From: Pseudonectria foliicola
Lineage: Eukaryota; Ascomycota; Sordariomycetes; Hypocreales; Nectriaceae
Assembly (NCBI GenBank): GCA_003693505.1
Contig: QUZD01000020.1
Location: forward strand, 186,001 to 250,000
Length of the DNA: 64,000 nt
Direction of reading: 5' to 3'
Shown: positions 10,681-22,142 of the stretch, piece by piece
How the letters are laid out: every line of letters begins with the position of its first letter
Position numbering within the stretch: position 1 is the first letter of the stretch
Position numbers and translations under genes: made by a program
Notes under the pieces: model-generated
Database searches by the model: none
What the model saw: only the letters and a program-made list of their open reading frames with translations
What the model was told of the DNA's origin: nothing

Positions 10681-13600
10681 AGTATATACCTTAGGCAAGT
10701 AGTATGTATATACGGATTAGTAGACAGTAGTATGGCGACGATGAATGTCTGGGGGTTGAGAGGCACATCACGCCGACCGTGGGGAGTGGAGCTGCAATTT
10801 GACCATGACCATGCTAACAAGATGCTCGATAAGACATTGGGTTAGCACACAAAGGTAGCATGGCAGATGGAGCGATGTGCCTCTGATTGCCCCTTGTGCC
10901 CCTCGTGTCTGTTGTGCACAGAGCATCCGCCTGCCATATCGCTACGCTACTGGTGCAGAAAAACACATCCCATGACTCGGCCAAGCGAGACGTGGTGGAT
11001 ATCTCTCATTAGCCGTCTTCCTCTCCCGCACAGATGGCCAGTCAAGACTCCACCTTAATCATCTCGTCTCATGCAAGACATCTCACGGACATGCGAGAGG
11101 AGGAAGCAACCTGGGTAGATACTGCAGTAGACAGGCAACCTCTACATAGGACTCTGTACGGATGGTAGGCACAACGTGTTCCATGACAAGCATGCATCCC
11201 TACATGGTCAGGTTTGCCGTTGTACACAGTACATAGTACAGCATGACCATCCACAATGACAGGTAATTTGCTTGCACTCAATCCTCGCAGAGCCCAGTCG
11301 GTCGAGATGACGGGGCCTCGAGCATCACTTCTTGCGAGTACGTACGTACAGCACCATCCTCTCTGTGGTGTCCATCACCCACGGCTCTGGAGCACAGACG
11401 GAGGCGTAGACGATACTACTGCCATGCGTTTGACTGACACTCGGCTTGGGCCAAGACTGCTGCAGCAGCGAGACATGTTCCTCGTGGTCGTGGATAACGG
11501 CGCCGGTCTCTCTTGTTGGTAAGACAAATCTCGTGACCTTAGCACTCTGTTGCCTCTGTTGCCTATGTTGCGTCTCCCTCCCCTTTCCTGATCCTTGTCA
11601 ACCCCGGATTCTTGCTTGGCCCAGTCTCCAAAGCACCGCGATAAGCAACGGCGGTGTGCCATATCCTCAATCACGTAAGGTTGTTTGCATCGCCCGTCTT
11701 GGACCCCTTCTCCAATCACCATCAGTCCTCCACCACCCTCCGGGCGCCTTGCAGATGTTCGTGCGCTTTAGCTCCAATCGGCAACTTGAAGCTGGCATGT
11801 GGCAGCCCATATCTAGTATTAGCCCGTCCTTCGTAAAGGGTGTCATGCGTACCATTGTGGTCAGTGGATGGATAGAGGATTAGCTGACATCGAGCCCATT
11901 GGATCCCTCCCTAACACTCTTGGTCGCTTGGATTTTCATGACCGGCTGGTGGACGACATCACGACCGGCTAGGCTGTAGCTGAATGCCCTCGAGTCCCCA
12001 GACAAGGATGCATCTCGCTCATCCAGAGTCTCTACTCCTCTGATCTTCTGCCCACTGACACATTTGCATGCTTTCCTTTTCCGTAATGCAGATACATGGC
12101 CCGAGACAATACCGCCGGGTATCGCTGGCAATTGGTGCATTCAGCCATCTCCAGAACCACTGTCAATCCGCGAATGCCTTGAGGGCAACTTCACCATACA
12201 ACCCCGCCAATAGATCCCACGAGGCGTAAGCCATGCAAGGTACGCTACTTTGATCTATCTTATCAGAAGTTCATAATGGATATCAACCCCCTTCGCGAAG
12301 TCGAGGCATAATTGCCCAGTATCGTCTGGAAGCAAAGGCGCACATCTGATACCGGGTAGTAGTATAACAGTAGAGACTCAAGGGATGTGTTGACCATTCC
12401 TGCGGTTCTTGGTCGGAAATGGGGTTTAAGCTACGTTTGGACATGGTAGAGAGAAAGAAAAAAAAAGGGACGACGGCAAGGCCAAAGCCCATATGAAGGT
12501 TGCATAAAGCCACCGTACCAGGATTGCTTAGGTAGGTATGATTGAGGGCTGCGGGAAAGAGGTTCTTCTCCAAATACACAAGCAAGTCAGCTCAAGCCTT
12601 GGCTCTCTCAGACCCTTGGAGCTATCATTATGCCGCTATCGGACGGTCCCGGGGACGGGACGGGACCTGACCTGACCTACCTTGACGGAGAGCTGCCGAT
12701 ACTGTACTGTACTGTGCTTACGGTCCCGGGATACAGGCACCGGAGCGGTTAGATGGCTAGACTAGCGGTTGTCAATGCACTGACTGCCGTCGCGGCACCC
12801 ACAATTGAGAGATCAGGCGGCAGTGATGCTGCGCTGCATCGTGACAGCCTACCTGATTGTGTGCCCGTTGTGCCGGGGGCCAGCAGCCAGCTATGTACCT
12901 ACTAGGTATGCTAGCATGAAGAAGAGGAGTCGACCAGAAAAGGCATTGATTGGACTGGCATTTGGGTGATTTCGGGTTGCAGTCATGAGGCATGGTGCCT
13001 TGATATGGACCAGAGGAATGAGTGGCGGACTTACCAAGATGGGCCTTAGCCCCCCTCTTTGTAGGGAGCAGCCGCCACCAAGGCACGCAAGGCAAGGGAT
13101 TCAGGGGGGAGGCGAGCCACCGAGAGCCACTGAGAGCCAGTGAGAAGCTCCGAGAGCCACCCGCTGAGCCTATTCGACCCCTGACATCTCGAAGGTGCGG
13201 TGGATGGCAGCTTTGATCAAAGTCCCCACAGCTCATTCTCAATCGTTGCCGTCTCTTCCCAACCGCGTCCATCCATCCCAATTAAGCACCAACACGCACT
13301 GTCTCTCTGCCGACCAAGCCCCCATCATTGCTACCGATTGTTTTCGAATCGCGAGAAACGCCGCCAGCGCGCAAAATATACAAGCGAAGCAGGATACACG
13401 CAGGGACGGACATCCGCCAGGAACGCCTCGGCAGCTGCAAGCCACACCTCCATCCCGTCGTCGGCTCTCCGAGCCCCTCGATGAACCATTCCGCGAGTCT
13501 CTTGGCTAGACCAGATCCCTCATCTCGTCGATCCGCACATCAACAGCGATACTTTCCCCGCTGGCTCTCATAATCCTGGCCAGACGGGCACAACACACCT

Positions 13601-13740
13601 GGACTGTCACCCAATCTCCGCTGCTCTCCTGAAGCTGTGGTCTGAGTGGGCTCTGGATTGTGTCGAGCCGGTGTCTGACACTGCCCGTTCCAGTCCAGAG
13701 GGCTCACAATCGCCTCTATCCACCAGTTGGGGAATTCGAG

Positions 13741-16700
13741 ATGGACACACACGGCCAAAACAACCGACATGACTCCCTCCCTTCGCCTGTTGCCCGTGAC
13801 CGAGCCTCCATGACTGAAACGAAGGCCGACTCGGCAGCTCCCGCCACGACGACGCACGATTCCATGGTTACCGTTAGGCTTTCAGAACCTCCCTCCCTTA
13901 CTCTCAATGTGGCCCTGACGACGGCCGAGTCCCAGCCTGAGTCATGTAAACAAACATTCCTGGGTGAAATGGACAAAGGCCAGGGCTGGGATACGGATCT
14001 ACCCGCGAGTCGAGACGAAAAAGGCCAGCAAAGGGTTGACGACGAGCAAAAGAACCACCCTTACCGCAACACTATCATATCAAATGCCGACACTGAGGGT
14101 AGGATCAACGACCAGCCACTGGGAATAGCAATTTCTCCAGAGGCAGAGAGCCCAGCCACCCTCCGTGACTCAACAGCGACGATGCCGGCTGCAGGGCGGA
14201 GCCAAACCTTACAAGACGAGCTCGGAACACTCAACGCCGACGACCATGATGGCAATGCTTCTGATGATCAAGAGGAGGTGGATTGGGAGCAGCTAGAGAA
14301 GACGGAAGGTGAGCAGGTCAAAGATGAGGAGACCGACAATGTAAGAAACCCTCCTAGCATTGTCCAACACAAGCGACGCGAGGAACCATGTTGCTGATTG
14401 AAGCAGTCGACGGCACTCCTCTTGGCCCGACTTGAACAGGAGAATGCAAAGCTGGCTACGAACCCGAAGAGCGTCAAAGTTCAAGCCGTGGACCGTGCTA
14501 CTGCAGAACGTAGTGCTGTGAGCAAGCCACGACCACCCTCGATGGCTCAACTACGGCAGATGGTCAACGGACCAACACCACCAGCTCTGCGATACTCGAT
14601 GCTCCCGCCACCGCCAATGACCGACCTGGAATTCTACGCTGCGTTGGTCAAGGATTACCAACAGACGGCTGCTCGGTTACCGACTCTCTTGTCCAACAAG
14701 ATTCGAAAAGGGATTCCGCCGCCTCTTCGAGGAGTTGTGTGGCAAAGCATGTCAGGGGCAAGAGATGCAGTACTTGAGGAGCAGTACGAGCGCTTCTGTG
14801 GAGAGTCAAGCCCATACGAGCCCATCATCGGCAAAGATCTGGGTCGGAGCTTTCCTGGGGTGGACATGTTTCGTGATTCCGAGGGCGATGGCCAGCGTAT
14901 GCTGGGTCGCGTGCTCAAGTGCTTCAGCTTATACGATACCAAGATCGGCTACTGTCAAGGGCTCGCCTTTCTGGTAGGCCCTTTGCTGATGCATATGCCC
15001 GACAAGCAAGCATTTTGTGTTTTGGTTCGGTGAGAACACATATCCTCTGGCACTTCACCTTGAGTGTTTACCATGCTAACCAATGTCTACTTAGTCTCAT
15101 GGAGCGTTACGACCTACGCGCCTGTTTCCTACCAGATCTTTCGGGATTACACGTCCGCATTTATCAGTTCCGAGAGCTACTTCGACGGAGTCTGCCTGCG
15201 CTGTCAAACCACCTGGAGCATCTGCAGGTGGACCCGGCCTATGTTTCACAGTGGTTTCTAAGCTTCTTCGCCGTGACCTGTCCTTTGCCCATGCTTTTCC
15301 GCATCTACGATGTCATATTCGCCGAGGGCGCTTCTGAGACGCTAATGAGGGTCGCACTGTCCCTCATGCGGAAGAATGAAACGCGACTGTTGGCCTACAC
15401 GGAGATCGAGGATGTGATGCAGCTTCTCCTCTCGCGCGGTGTTTGGGACTGCTATCACTACAATGCAGACGAGTTTGTGCAAGACTTTGCCGGGTTGTCT
15501 GGCATTGTTACCATTGAGATTATGCAGCAGCTCGAGCAGGAATACAGAGAGTCCAAGGTGGCCGCGACTGCTCCGACCAGAGCGTCAGAAATCACCACGG
15601 CAGCCTCTCGCTTTCTTGGCCGTATCTGGGCCTCACCAAAATCGGCAAATCTGAGCCCGGGTAACAGCGCACCATCACGCCCTCTGAGCATGCTGCGGCG
15701 GAGTACGTCGAAGCAGAGCCTCGCATCCACCCTCAACTCGATGGAAGCTAGCTCCGCGAGCGTCACCAGCTCGGCCTCGACAGATGTCACCACCATGTCC
15801 CGGGACTCTTCCGTCACCGAGGACGGAGGCTTGAGCCGTGAGTCGACACCAGTTGGATCCAAGCTGAGCGCCGTCCAGAAGAACAGTGACGAACGGCACC
15901 TCCACAGCCAGATTGAGGATCTATTAACGGCGCTCAGCGAGCTGCAGCGAAGTCATGCTCTTCTTTCGAATCAGCTGCAGCGCGAGCGAGAAGACCGCCA
16001 GGAAGACAGCAAGGCCGTTCGATCACTTCTCGATGGCCTCAAGAAGAGAGCCGCTCCGGAACCGACGATAGCAACGAGCCCCGTGGAAGTCAGGATATCT
16101 ACCCCCGACGACGACGAGTTGGGTCCACCGCAAGAGGATCGTGATGAGAGCGTAGCGTCAAAGGACGTTGAACTGTCGGGCGAGGACTGCCAGCGAAGAC
16201 CGGAGCCTATGAATGGGGACGAGATTAAAGCCAAAGAGGAAGACGAGGCCAAGCATACGACAGCCCCGTCTGAGGAAGACCTATCACAGCTCTTGGAGAT
16301 GGTTGAGCGCCGCTTCGTGGACGACGACAGCAACCGACGCTCCTCGACGATGCTGCAATCCAAGGCGCAACTGCGCGAGGAAGTTGCACACATGAAAGAT
16401 CAGCTGGCAGGCGCCATGTCCCAGTCTCAGGAGTATAATCGCCAGCTCCACGCGCTTAATCAGGAGGTTGCGTCGGTCAGGGAACAGTTGAGGGAAAGCC
16501 ACGCTCACGTTCGGTCCCTGCATCAAGACAAACAGCGTCTCGAGAGACAGGTGCAGGGAATGAAGTCTCGCGTTTCGGCCAACTCGGCCTATGAGGCGCC
16601 ACGCGACACAGAGCCAGACTGCCACGGCACGAAGGCGGCGAGCGTTGCAGGCTTGCGGGAATTCAAGCTGGGACGAAGTGTGTCAACTCCCACGCAAGCA

Positions 16701-17129
16701 CCGGCAAGCCCACCGAAAACCTTTAGCAAGCGCATATCATCTCTCCCTCGGTCGTACGACGCGAATGTTCCACTGGTGACGACGACACCAGCGGCACCGT
16801 CACCTCCCGAGAATGAGGCTTTGCTGCTTGAATTGGTGCAGGCCAAGACAGCCGAGGCCATGGCGAAGCAGGAGGCCGAGGAGGCGCGGCAGAAGCTGGA
16901 GAGCCTTCGAAAAACATACAGTTTGAGCCACGGCGATGGGTCGCTCACGCCTACACAGCAGGCAACGGGAACATCACCGTCGTCGGGAGCGATGGGTGTT
17001 TTTGGATTGCTTACCGGACATGGTACGGGACATGGAACGTCGACAACAGGAGAGAGCACGACAAAGGCTACAGCATCAGCAGCAGGGTCGCCTAATCCCG
17101 GAGGTGGATTCTGGGGCTGGAGACGTTGA
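13741..17129 (+). CDS. GYP5: TBC-domain Rab GTPase-activating protein, Gyp5-like
   Basis: Three exons (13741-14340, 14407-15029, 15095-17129) give 1085 aa. TBC proteins speed GTP hydrolysis by Rab GTPases; yeast Gyp5 acts on Ypt1 and Sec4 in ER-Golgi and exocytic traffic. The disordered N-terminus (1-200) ends in an acidic block. The TBC domain spans about 300-510: RKGIPPPLRGVVW at the start, the arginine-finger motif IGKDLGR (R347) and the glutamine-finger motif YCQG (Q384), so both catalytic residues are present. After a Ser/Thr-rich stretch, the C-terminal third has heptad-like coiled coil (QIEDLLTALSELQRSHALL, then LREEVAHMKDQLAGAM). The protein ends GGGFWGWRR. An in-frame ATG at 13660 would add 27 residues; I prefer 13741. 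The assignment to Gyp5 rather than another TBC class rests on the domain order (TBC then coiled coil) and is less certain than the TBC call. Confidence 0.9.
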
Positions 17130-17484
17130 TCACCCCACTCATGGATGGAGAGGAGGAGAGCAATATACTGTAGCAAGCAGATCGGGGCTGTGCTTTACCA
17201 TTTGCAACTATTGATTCGATCCTCTTAGACTGCGGCGTCATGATGGTCACGCGACACACCAAATACCCCCATATTCACGGTGCATTCTTTGCAAAGTACA
17301 TAGATAGGTATCTCACACCTGTTTGAGGTTTAAGTTAGAATTCGGTACCTAGTTTGGTCTTGGAGGATGCTCGCTCCAGGAGAGCGAGTACAGTACAGTA
17401 CAATTGGTAATATCATGGCGGTGATTTGGGCAGCTCCTGATTGATTGAAACACATGGTGTCATCATGGTGAAGCAATGGGTGCG

Positions 17485-17558
17485 CGCGCGCGCGCGCTCT
17501 GGTTGTGCCTGGTATTCAAATGTTGCATGTACAGTAGCCTGGTAGCCCCCCCCCCCCA
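17485..17558. repeat. (CG)n run and poly-C run
   Basis: An alternating GCGCGCGC tract at about 17485-17500 (a possible Z-DNA-forming sequence) and a run of C at about 17548-17559. Both are rare classes of simple repeat compared with the CT/GA tracts elsewhere in the window. Confidence 0.75.
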
Positions 17559-18104
17559 TGATGATGCAAGGCTCGCTTGGCCGGACCAGTTAGAACAGCC
17601 GAGAGTCCGTGGTGGATGAGGGAGGTCCACTTGCGATTCCAGTGCATGAGCGTGGCAGGATTCGGCGTACATGACATCAGAAGGTGGTTGCGTAATGCGT
17701 GTCTCTGGCGTTGATTGATGATGAGACTGCATGTACTGTAATCTGTAGAAGCGGTTTGCTTGAATCTTTACCACTGTAGGTACCTAGGTTAGGTGCCTAA
17801 GGCAGACAAGGGGTAGCCTACTCTACTCTACTGTATGTAATCTGTATAATGTGGCTCTGTCCGGACAGCATCGTGCACTATGTAAGCCATGTATGTACAT
17901 GGCATGGTAGGAAAGCCCGTATTCTGTAGCTCCCTGGCAAGACCTGGCAAGGGTAGCTGGATCGACCCGGGAGAATTGATTGTTTTGGGAATCGATTTCC
18001 ATTCTTCTGGTTGTGCATGGATTAGGTTTCCCAGGATGAGCCCCCCAAGCCCCCCACTTTGTCTCCCTCCCCTTTTTTTTTTCGGCCGCTATCACATGTC
18101 GGAG

Positions 18105-18118
18105 CTACTGTACAGTAG
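18105..18118. repeat. 14-bp perfect palindrome
   Basis: CTACTGTACAGTAG reads the same on both strands. It belongs to the TACTGTAC word family that is dispersed through the intergenic parts of this window. Confidence 0.8.
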
Positions 18119-18208
18119 TATTTGTATATAGCTTTGTTTTGCAAAGGGCACCATTCAGAATGCTTGGAAGCTGGGCTGGGCTGGGCTACAGTACTGTTCT
18201 GACCCAAG

Positions 18209-18467
18209 ATCTCCTCAACTGTCGCAAGGCTACATTTACGTACCGAGCCCCACATAGCTGAGTCATTGCAAAGGTACCCGCGGGGAACAAGAGAGCGCGT
18301 TATAAGTGCAAGGAATGTAATGTCACTCTATGTAGATAGGGCGATTGCCGGTACTTCTGGCCTCATACTATATAGGTGGGAAGGTATGTACCCTTAATTT
18401 GATGGTCTTCAATTGGCTACTGGTCACGTGAAGTACCTAAGTGTAGCCTTGCGACAGTTGAGGAGAT
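18209..18467. mobile_element. Candidate MITE with 26-bp inverted arms
   Basis: Bases 18209-18234 and 18442-18467 are perfect reverse complements over 26 bp, with 207 bp between them. Inside the arms the similarity goes on imperfectly for about 9 more bases (TTTACGTAC against CTTAGGTAC). The whole unit is 259 bp, which is the size and shape of a miniature inverted-repeat transposable element. It has no coding capacity. The two outermost bases are AT on each side, so a 2-bp target duplication cannot be told apart from the last bases of the arms. I see no second copy in this window, and the family is not recognised. Confidence 0.5.
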
Positions 18468-18571
18468 AGGTTACCTACCTAGAATAAGCAAGCGACACCG
18501 ATAGAGCAAAACGCCAACGTTGGCTGGGAAAAAGCATGATGCGTGCCCTGCCAATCCAGGTAACCAGGCGG

Positions 18572-18590
18572 CGGCGGCGGCGGCGGCGGC
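18572..18590. repeat. (GGC)n trinucleotide repeat
   Basis: Six or so uninterrupted GGC units in the gene-poor stretch. No reading frame with support crosses it. Confidence 0.8.
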
Positions 18591-18746
18591 ATGGCATGTC
18601 GTTTCAAAGACAGGGCAGTTAGTTGGCAGGCTGGCAGGTTGGCAGCGGGCCCAGAGGCGCTGGGAGACTTGGTGACGACCGGGCTCTTGGTGGTGAGACA
18701 CGGCACTGGGCAGGTTACGGCGAGGTTCCACCGTTGGGTTGATGCT

Positions 18747-18809
18747 GTGGCCGCCGTGGCCGCCGTGGACGTTGTGGACGTTGTGGACGTTGTGGACGCT
18801 GTGGCGGCT
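18747..18809. repeat. 9-bp tandem repeat, seven units
   Basis: Seven consecutive 9-bp units of the form GTGGMCGYY: two GTGGCCGCC, three GTGGACGTT, then GTGGACGCT and GTGGCGGCT. The unit length is three codons, so any frame through it stays open; this explains the Val/Ala/Asp-rich open frame here, which I do not treat as a gene. Confidence 0.85.
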
Positions 18810-19365
18810 TAGCCGGAAGTTGAACCATGGACTGCGTCATCAAATTGCGAGCCTCCCGTCATCGCGGCGACACGGTCGAGACAAGCAGACATGGAGCAGC
18901 AAGGTTACTGGATTGTACCTGCAGCTGTCGTTCTGGCGGACGGGATACCCGGAAGCTACCCGTCGGCGGTGGCTGCAGGCGGACGGGGCCTAAGCTCCAC
19001 CAAGTCCTTTTTTTCTTCCTTCTTTTGCTGTGCTGCCAATCCTGGAGTGGAGGAAGCTGTTTGGTTGCTGTGCTGTGCTGTACTGTACTGTAACCTAGTC
19101 TTCTAGTGGCCCTATTCCTGGGAGCTGCTACTGCTCGTGTGCCCAGACTCGCAGGTGTGCCGGGCCCGGTTTGGAGACACAAGAGAGAGAGAGGTCCATA
19201 CCTAAGGTACCTAGGTAGGCAGGTAGAGAGAGGGAGCACTGATTACAGATTACAAGTACCATGTATCCATAGACGGGCAGCATCGTCATTCATTCATTCA
19301 ATGGCGGCCCTTCCCCTCCCTGGCTGCGACAAAACCTGCTGCTGCTCTGCTCTGATCTCTTCATC

Positions 19366-19410
19366 CTTGTTTTCGTCTTCATCTTCATCTTCATCTTCAT
19401 CTTCCACTCT
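19366..19410. repeat. (TCTTCA)n hexanucleotide repeat
   Basis: Repeated TCTTCA units in the pyrimidine-rich upstream region of the reticulon gene, about 440-480 bases before its start codon. Confidence 0.8.
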
Positions 19411-19694
19411 TCTCTCCCCTGCTTCTCTACCAACCTAGCTAGCTACCTGCCTACCTGCCTAGCTACCCACCCACTGGACAACACAACACAGCAGCACATT
19501 GAAACTGTATCCGAAGCCCTCTCTCTGGTAGGTACCTACCTGCAGCTGCCATTTCAACTAACAAACCCCTAACCCTGGGCCCTGGGCCCTGGCTCCGTCG
19601 GGCTCGGGAGCTCCTGCTGTTGCTGTTACGTAGTGCAAGGTTGTCTGGCCACTTTTGCTCACTCGCTTTCCGCAGATCAAATTACTTCTTCTCC

Positions 19695-19750
19695 TTCTTT
19701 TTTCCTCCTCCTCTTCCTCCTCCTCCTCCTCCTCCTCCTCCTGCTCCTCA
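19695..19750. repeat. (CTC)n tract in reticulon leader
   Basis: Long run of CTC/CTT units ending about 100 bases before the ATG at 19848. CT-rich blocks close to the start codon are common in strongly expressed fungal genes; here it is probably promoter or 5' UTR. Confidence 0.8.
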
Positions 19751-19847
19751 TCGCCAGCCAGCGCAACCAAAAGCCTTCACTTCACCTACATTGCACCATC
19801 CACCTCAGCGTCTCTCGCCCGCCTCGATTCCCTCAGCCTTCTTCGCC

Positions 19848-21313
19848 ATGGCTGATACTGCTCCGGCCGCCAACGGCGGTACTCTCCTCGAGACCACCAA
19901 GACCAGTGAGGTTTGTTTGCTCTCGCGCGACGAACCACGTGGAAATCTTCGTTGCTAACAGTCCTTTTGTAGTTTTCTTCCCAGCATCACGACCGCCATG
20001 ACGCGCCTACAGCTTACTGACATGCCTTTGCTCTAGACGCCGCCGCTGCCTACAACGCTGTTGCCAACGGTTCGTCACCTCACCTCACCTCGCCTCGCCT
20101 CGCCTCGCCGCAGCATGGCATTTTGGTTGCGTTTGCTGATTCCTCTCAGGTCCCGTTGCCCAAAACGTCATGGAACACACCGACAAGGCTTCTGCCGAGC
20201 TCTCCAACCTCGCTGCTTCTCGCCGCACTCCCTCCAAGCCTGCTGCCACTGGCCAGCCTCTTACCCACTACCACTCCTTCTTCTCCGAGCTCCTCTCGTG
20301 GAACAACCCTCGTACGTTTGCCCTTTTCCGCATGTCTTTGCCCTATAGTCCCCGCTAACTTTACCAGGCGCTTCTGCCATTGCCTACGTGGCCATCATCT
20401 CCGCCATCTTCGCCGCCAGATATCTCGATGTAATTCGATGGGGTTTCAAGCTGTCCTGGATGGTTCTTGGCATCACCGTTGGTGCTGAGGTTGCTGGCAA
20501 GGCTGTGCTCAACCGTGGCTTTGCTACCCAGCTCCGCCCCCGCCGATACTACACTGTCCCCCGCGATACCCTCGATGCCATGATTGGTGACGTCCACGAG
20601 CTCATCAACTTCTTCGTCATTGAGGCCCAGCGAATCGTCTACGCTGAGAACATTGCTGCTTCTGCTGCTGTGAGTCCTGTGTGCCAAATGCTTCGTCCCT
20701 AGATGGTGCTGACCCGATGTCGCAGGCTTGCGTCGCTGCCTTCATCTCCTACTACCTTGTCAAGCTTGTTCCCTACTGGGGCCTTGCTGTTATTGGCACC
20801 ACCATCGCCTTCCTCACCCCTCTCGTCTACAAGAACAACAAGGAGTTTATCGATGAGCACCTCCACCAGGCTAGCGAGACGATCAGCACCCAGACTGCCC
20901 AGGTCTGTGACGTCACCCAGAAGCAGCTCAACCAGGTTTCCAACCTGACTCAGCAGTACGCTGGCGAGTATACTGGCAAGGTTCAGGAGCTGCTCCGTGG
21001 CAAGGGCACCTCTCGCCAGGTTATTGACCGACCTGCCTCCATCGAGAAGCCCGTTGAGAAGCCCGTTGAGAAGCAGCCCGAGTTCAAGGCCGAGTTCCAG
21101 CCCAAGTTCCCTTCTGTTCCTGTTGAGGAGCCTGCCAAGCAGCACGTCAATAACGCTGCTCCTCTGGTTGACTTTGACGCTCCTTCCGTCCCCGTCCAGG
21201 AGCCCTTCAACCCCGAGATGCCCAAGGTCACCGAGTACGCTCCCATTCCCCCTACCGTCTTCCGGGAGGAGGAGATTAGCGGCCAGAAGCAGCAGCCTCT
21301 GCCCACCATCTAA
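19848..21313 (+). CDS. RTN1: Reticulon-like ER-shaping protein
   Basis: Five exons (19848-19905, 20037-20069, 20150-20311, 20368-20669, 20726-21313) give 380 aa. Reticulons insert two hydrophobic hairpins into the ER membrane and bend it into tubules. The domain begins with SELLSWNNPRASAIAY (about 78-93), followed by a first long hydrophobic stretch (VAIISAIFAARYLDVI to LGITVGAEVAGKAV), a loop of about 65 residues, and a second hairpin (ACVAAFISYYLVKLV to TIAFLTPLVY). The tail (about 265-380) is polar, with a repeated EKPV unit near residues 295-305. In exon 1 the donor GTGAGG at 19906 keeps frame with exon 2, while the alternative at 19911 does not. Exon 2 is only 33 nt. Intron 2 contains a CCTCA/CCTCG pentamer repeat. 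The start context is GCCATGG. Confidence 0.92.
20076..20110. repeat. CCTCR pentamer repeat in reticulon intron
   Basis: About six units of CCTCA then CCTCG inside the 80-nt second intron of the reticulon gene (20070-20149). Length changes here would not alter the protein unless they disturb splicing. Confidence 0.75.
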
Positions 21314-22142
21314 ACGACTGCTACGACTCGATTCCATGTGTATACGAGCTGAGAAGAGGCATAACTGGCCCAGGCTATAATGTATTTTACGGGGCATATC
21401 GAGCGCGTCCCTTTCCTGATCAGAGGCAAGGATTCTGAATTTCGGCATGGACTGGTCTTTTGAAATCGCTCCTCCTTGCCGCGCAGTGCGGCTGTGAACT
21501 GCCTGATGAGTCTCATGGACAAAAGTACGAGCATGAAGTGCGAAACCCATCGAGGAGACTTGAAGGCATCTGATGCTCGGCCGCTGCAGAGAGTATGTGT
21601 GAGGTTAGGACTACATGGTGACAAGCGGGACTTTTACTTGTCCTCTTTTCTAATGAAGGTGCCACGGCCTGCGTCAGGCGTGTGTCAGGCACCGCCTGGC
21701 TCGAGGCCTTTGTGTTATTTTGGTTGCCTTGGTACATAGGCTCTGCTGGTGTTGGACGGACCTGATATGAATTGTTTTCTGGGGGCTTAGGCTTATTTCT
21801 GTACCCTCTAGTTGAGATTGCACAATTATCAACTCAGTAATCGATTTACCCTGTGTCGCTTTCTCGACGTGACTGTTGGCACGGTGGTGTGTGTAGGTGG
21901 ATGCTACGCACGTGCACTCCTTGAGCACCTTGGACTGATGTTGTAACTCGCGGTGATAGTTGTCGATCTTTTGATTTTATCTAACCCAACGTCCTAACAA
22001 GCAGAAACGCCTCCACCCCGGCGAGGTATATACTATTTTATCTCCATCATCGTCCTCATCGTCCTCATCGTCCTCGAATCGCTACTTGATGCTGACGCTC
22101 TTGTCTTGTCTTGTCTTCTCCTTGATCGCACACTCGGCACCC
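21314..22142. other. Convergent intergenic region, 0.8 kb
   Basis: 3' UTR space of the reticulon and BMS1 genes. Near 22042-22076 there is a short CATCGTCCT tandem repeat. No supported gene. Confidence 0.55.

Larger units (their letters stand above)
10123..13740. other. Gene-poor intergenic region, 3.6 kb
   Basis: Upstream of two divergent genes. Several open frames of 60-170 codons exist on both strands but none shows family features or consistent exon joins, so I call no gene. Visible: a purine-rich GAGAGGGAGAGG / GGAGTAGGAGGAG tract at about 10237-10290, a TACGGAGTAC motif at 10428-10437, a CCTAGGTACC cluster at 10647-10680, and TACTGTACTGTACTG at about 12700-12716. From about 13200 the sequence turns CT-rich, as expected for the leader of the next gene. 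Confidence 0.6.
17130..19847. other. Gene-poor, repeat-rich intergenic region, 2.7 kb
   Basis: Lies between two genes on the + strand. It is crowded with simple repeats and short palindromes and includes a candidate MITE (18209-18467). The last 450 bases are strongly pyrimidine-rich and are probably promoter and leader of the reticulon gene. Open frames across it are short and made of low-complexity sequence; I call none. Confidence 0.6.

Noticed and set aside
11446..11883. 145-codon frame in the gene-poor stretch before GYP5
   Set aside because: Cys/Ser-rich random composition, no family features and no plausible exons to join.
19566..19590. Telomere-like CCCTAACCC word
   Set aside because: Only one copy, followed by GGGCCCTGGGCCC; telomeric arrays need many tandem copies.
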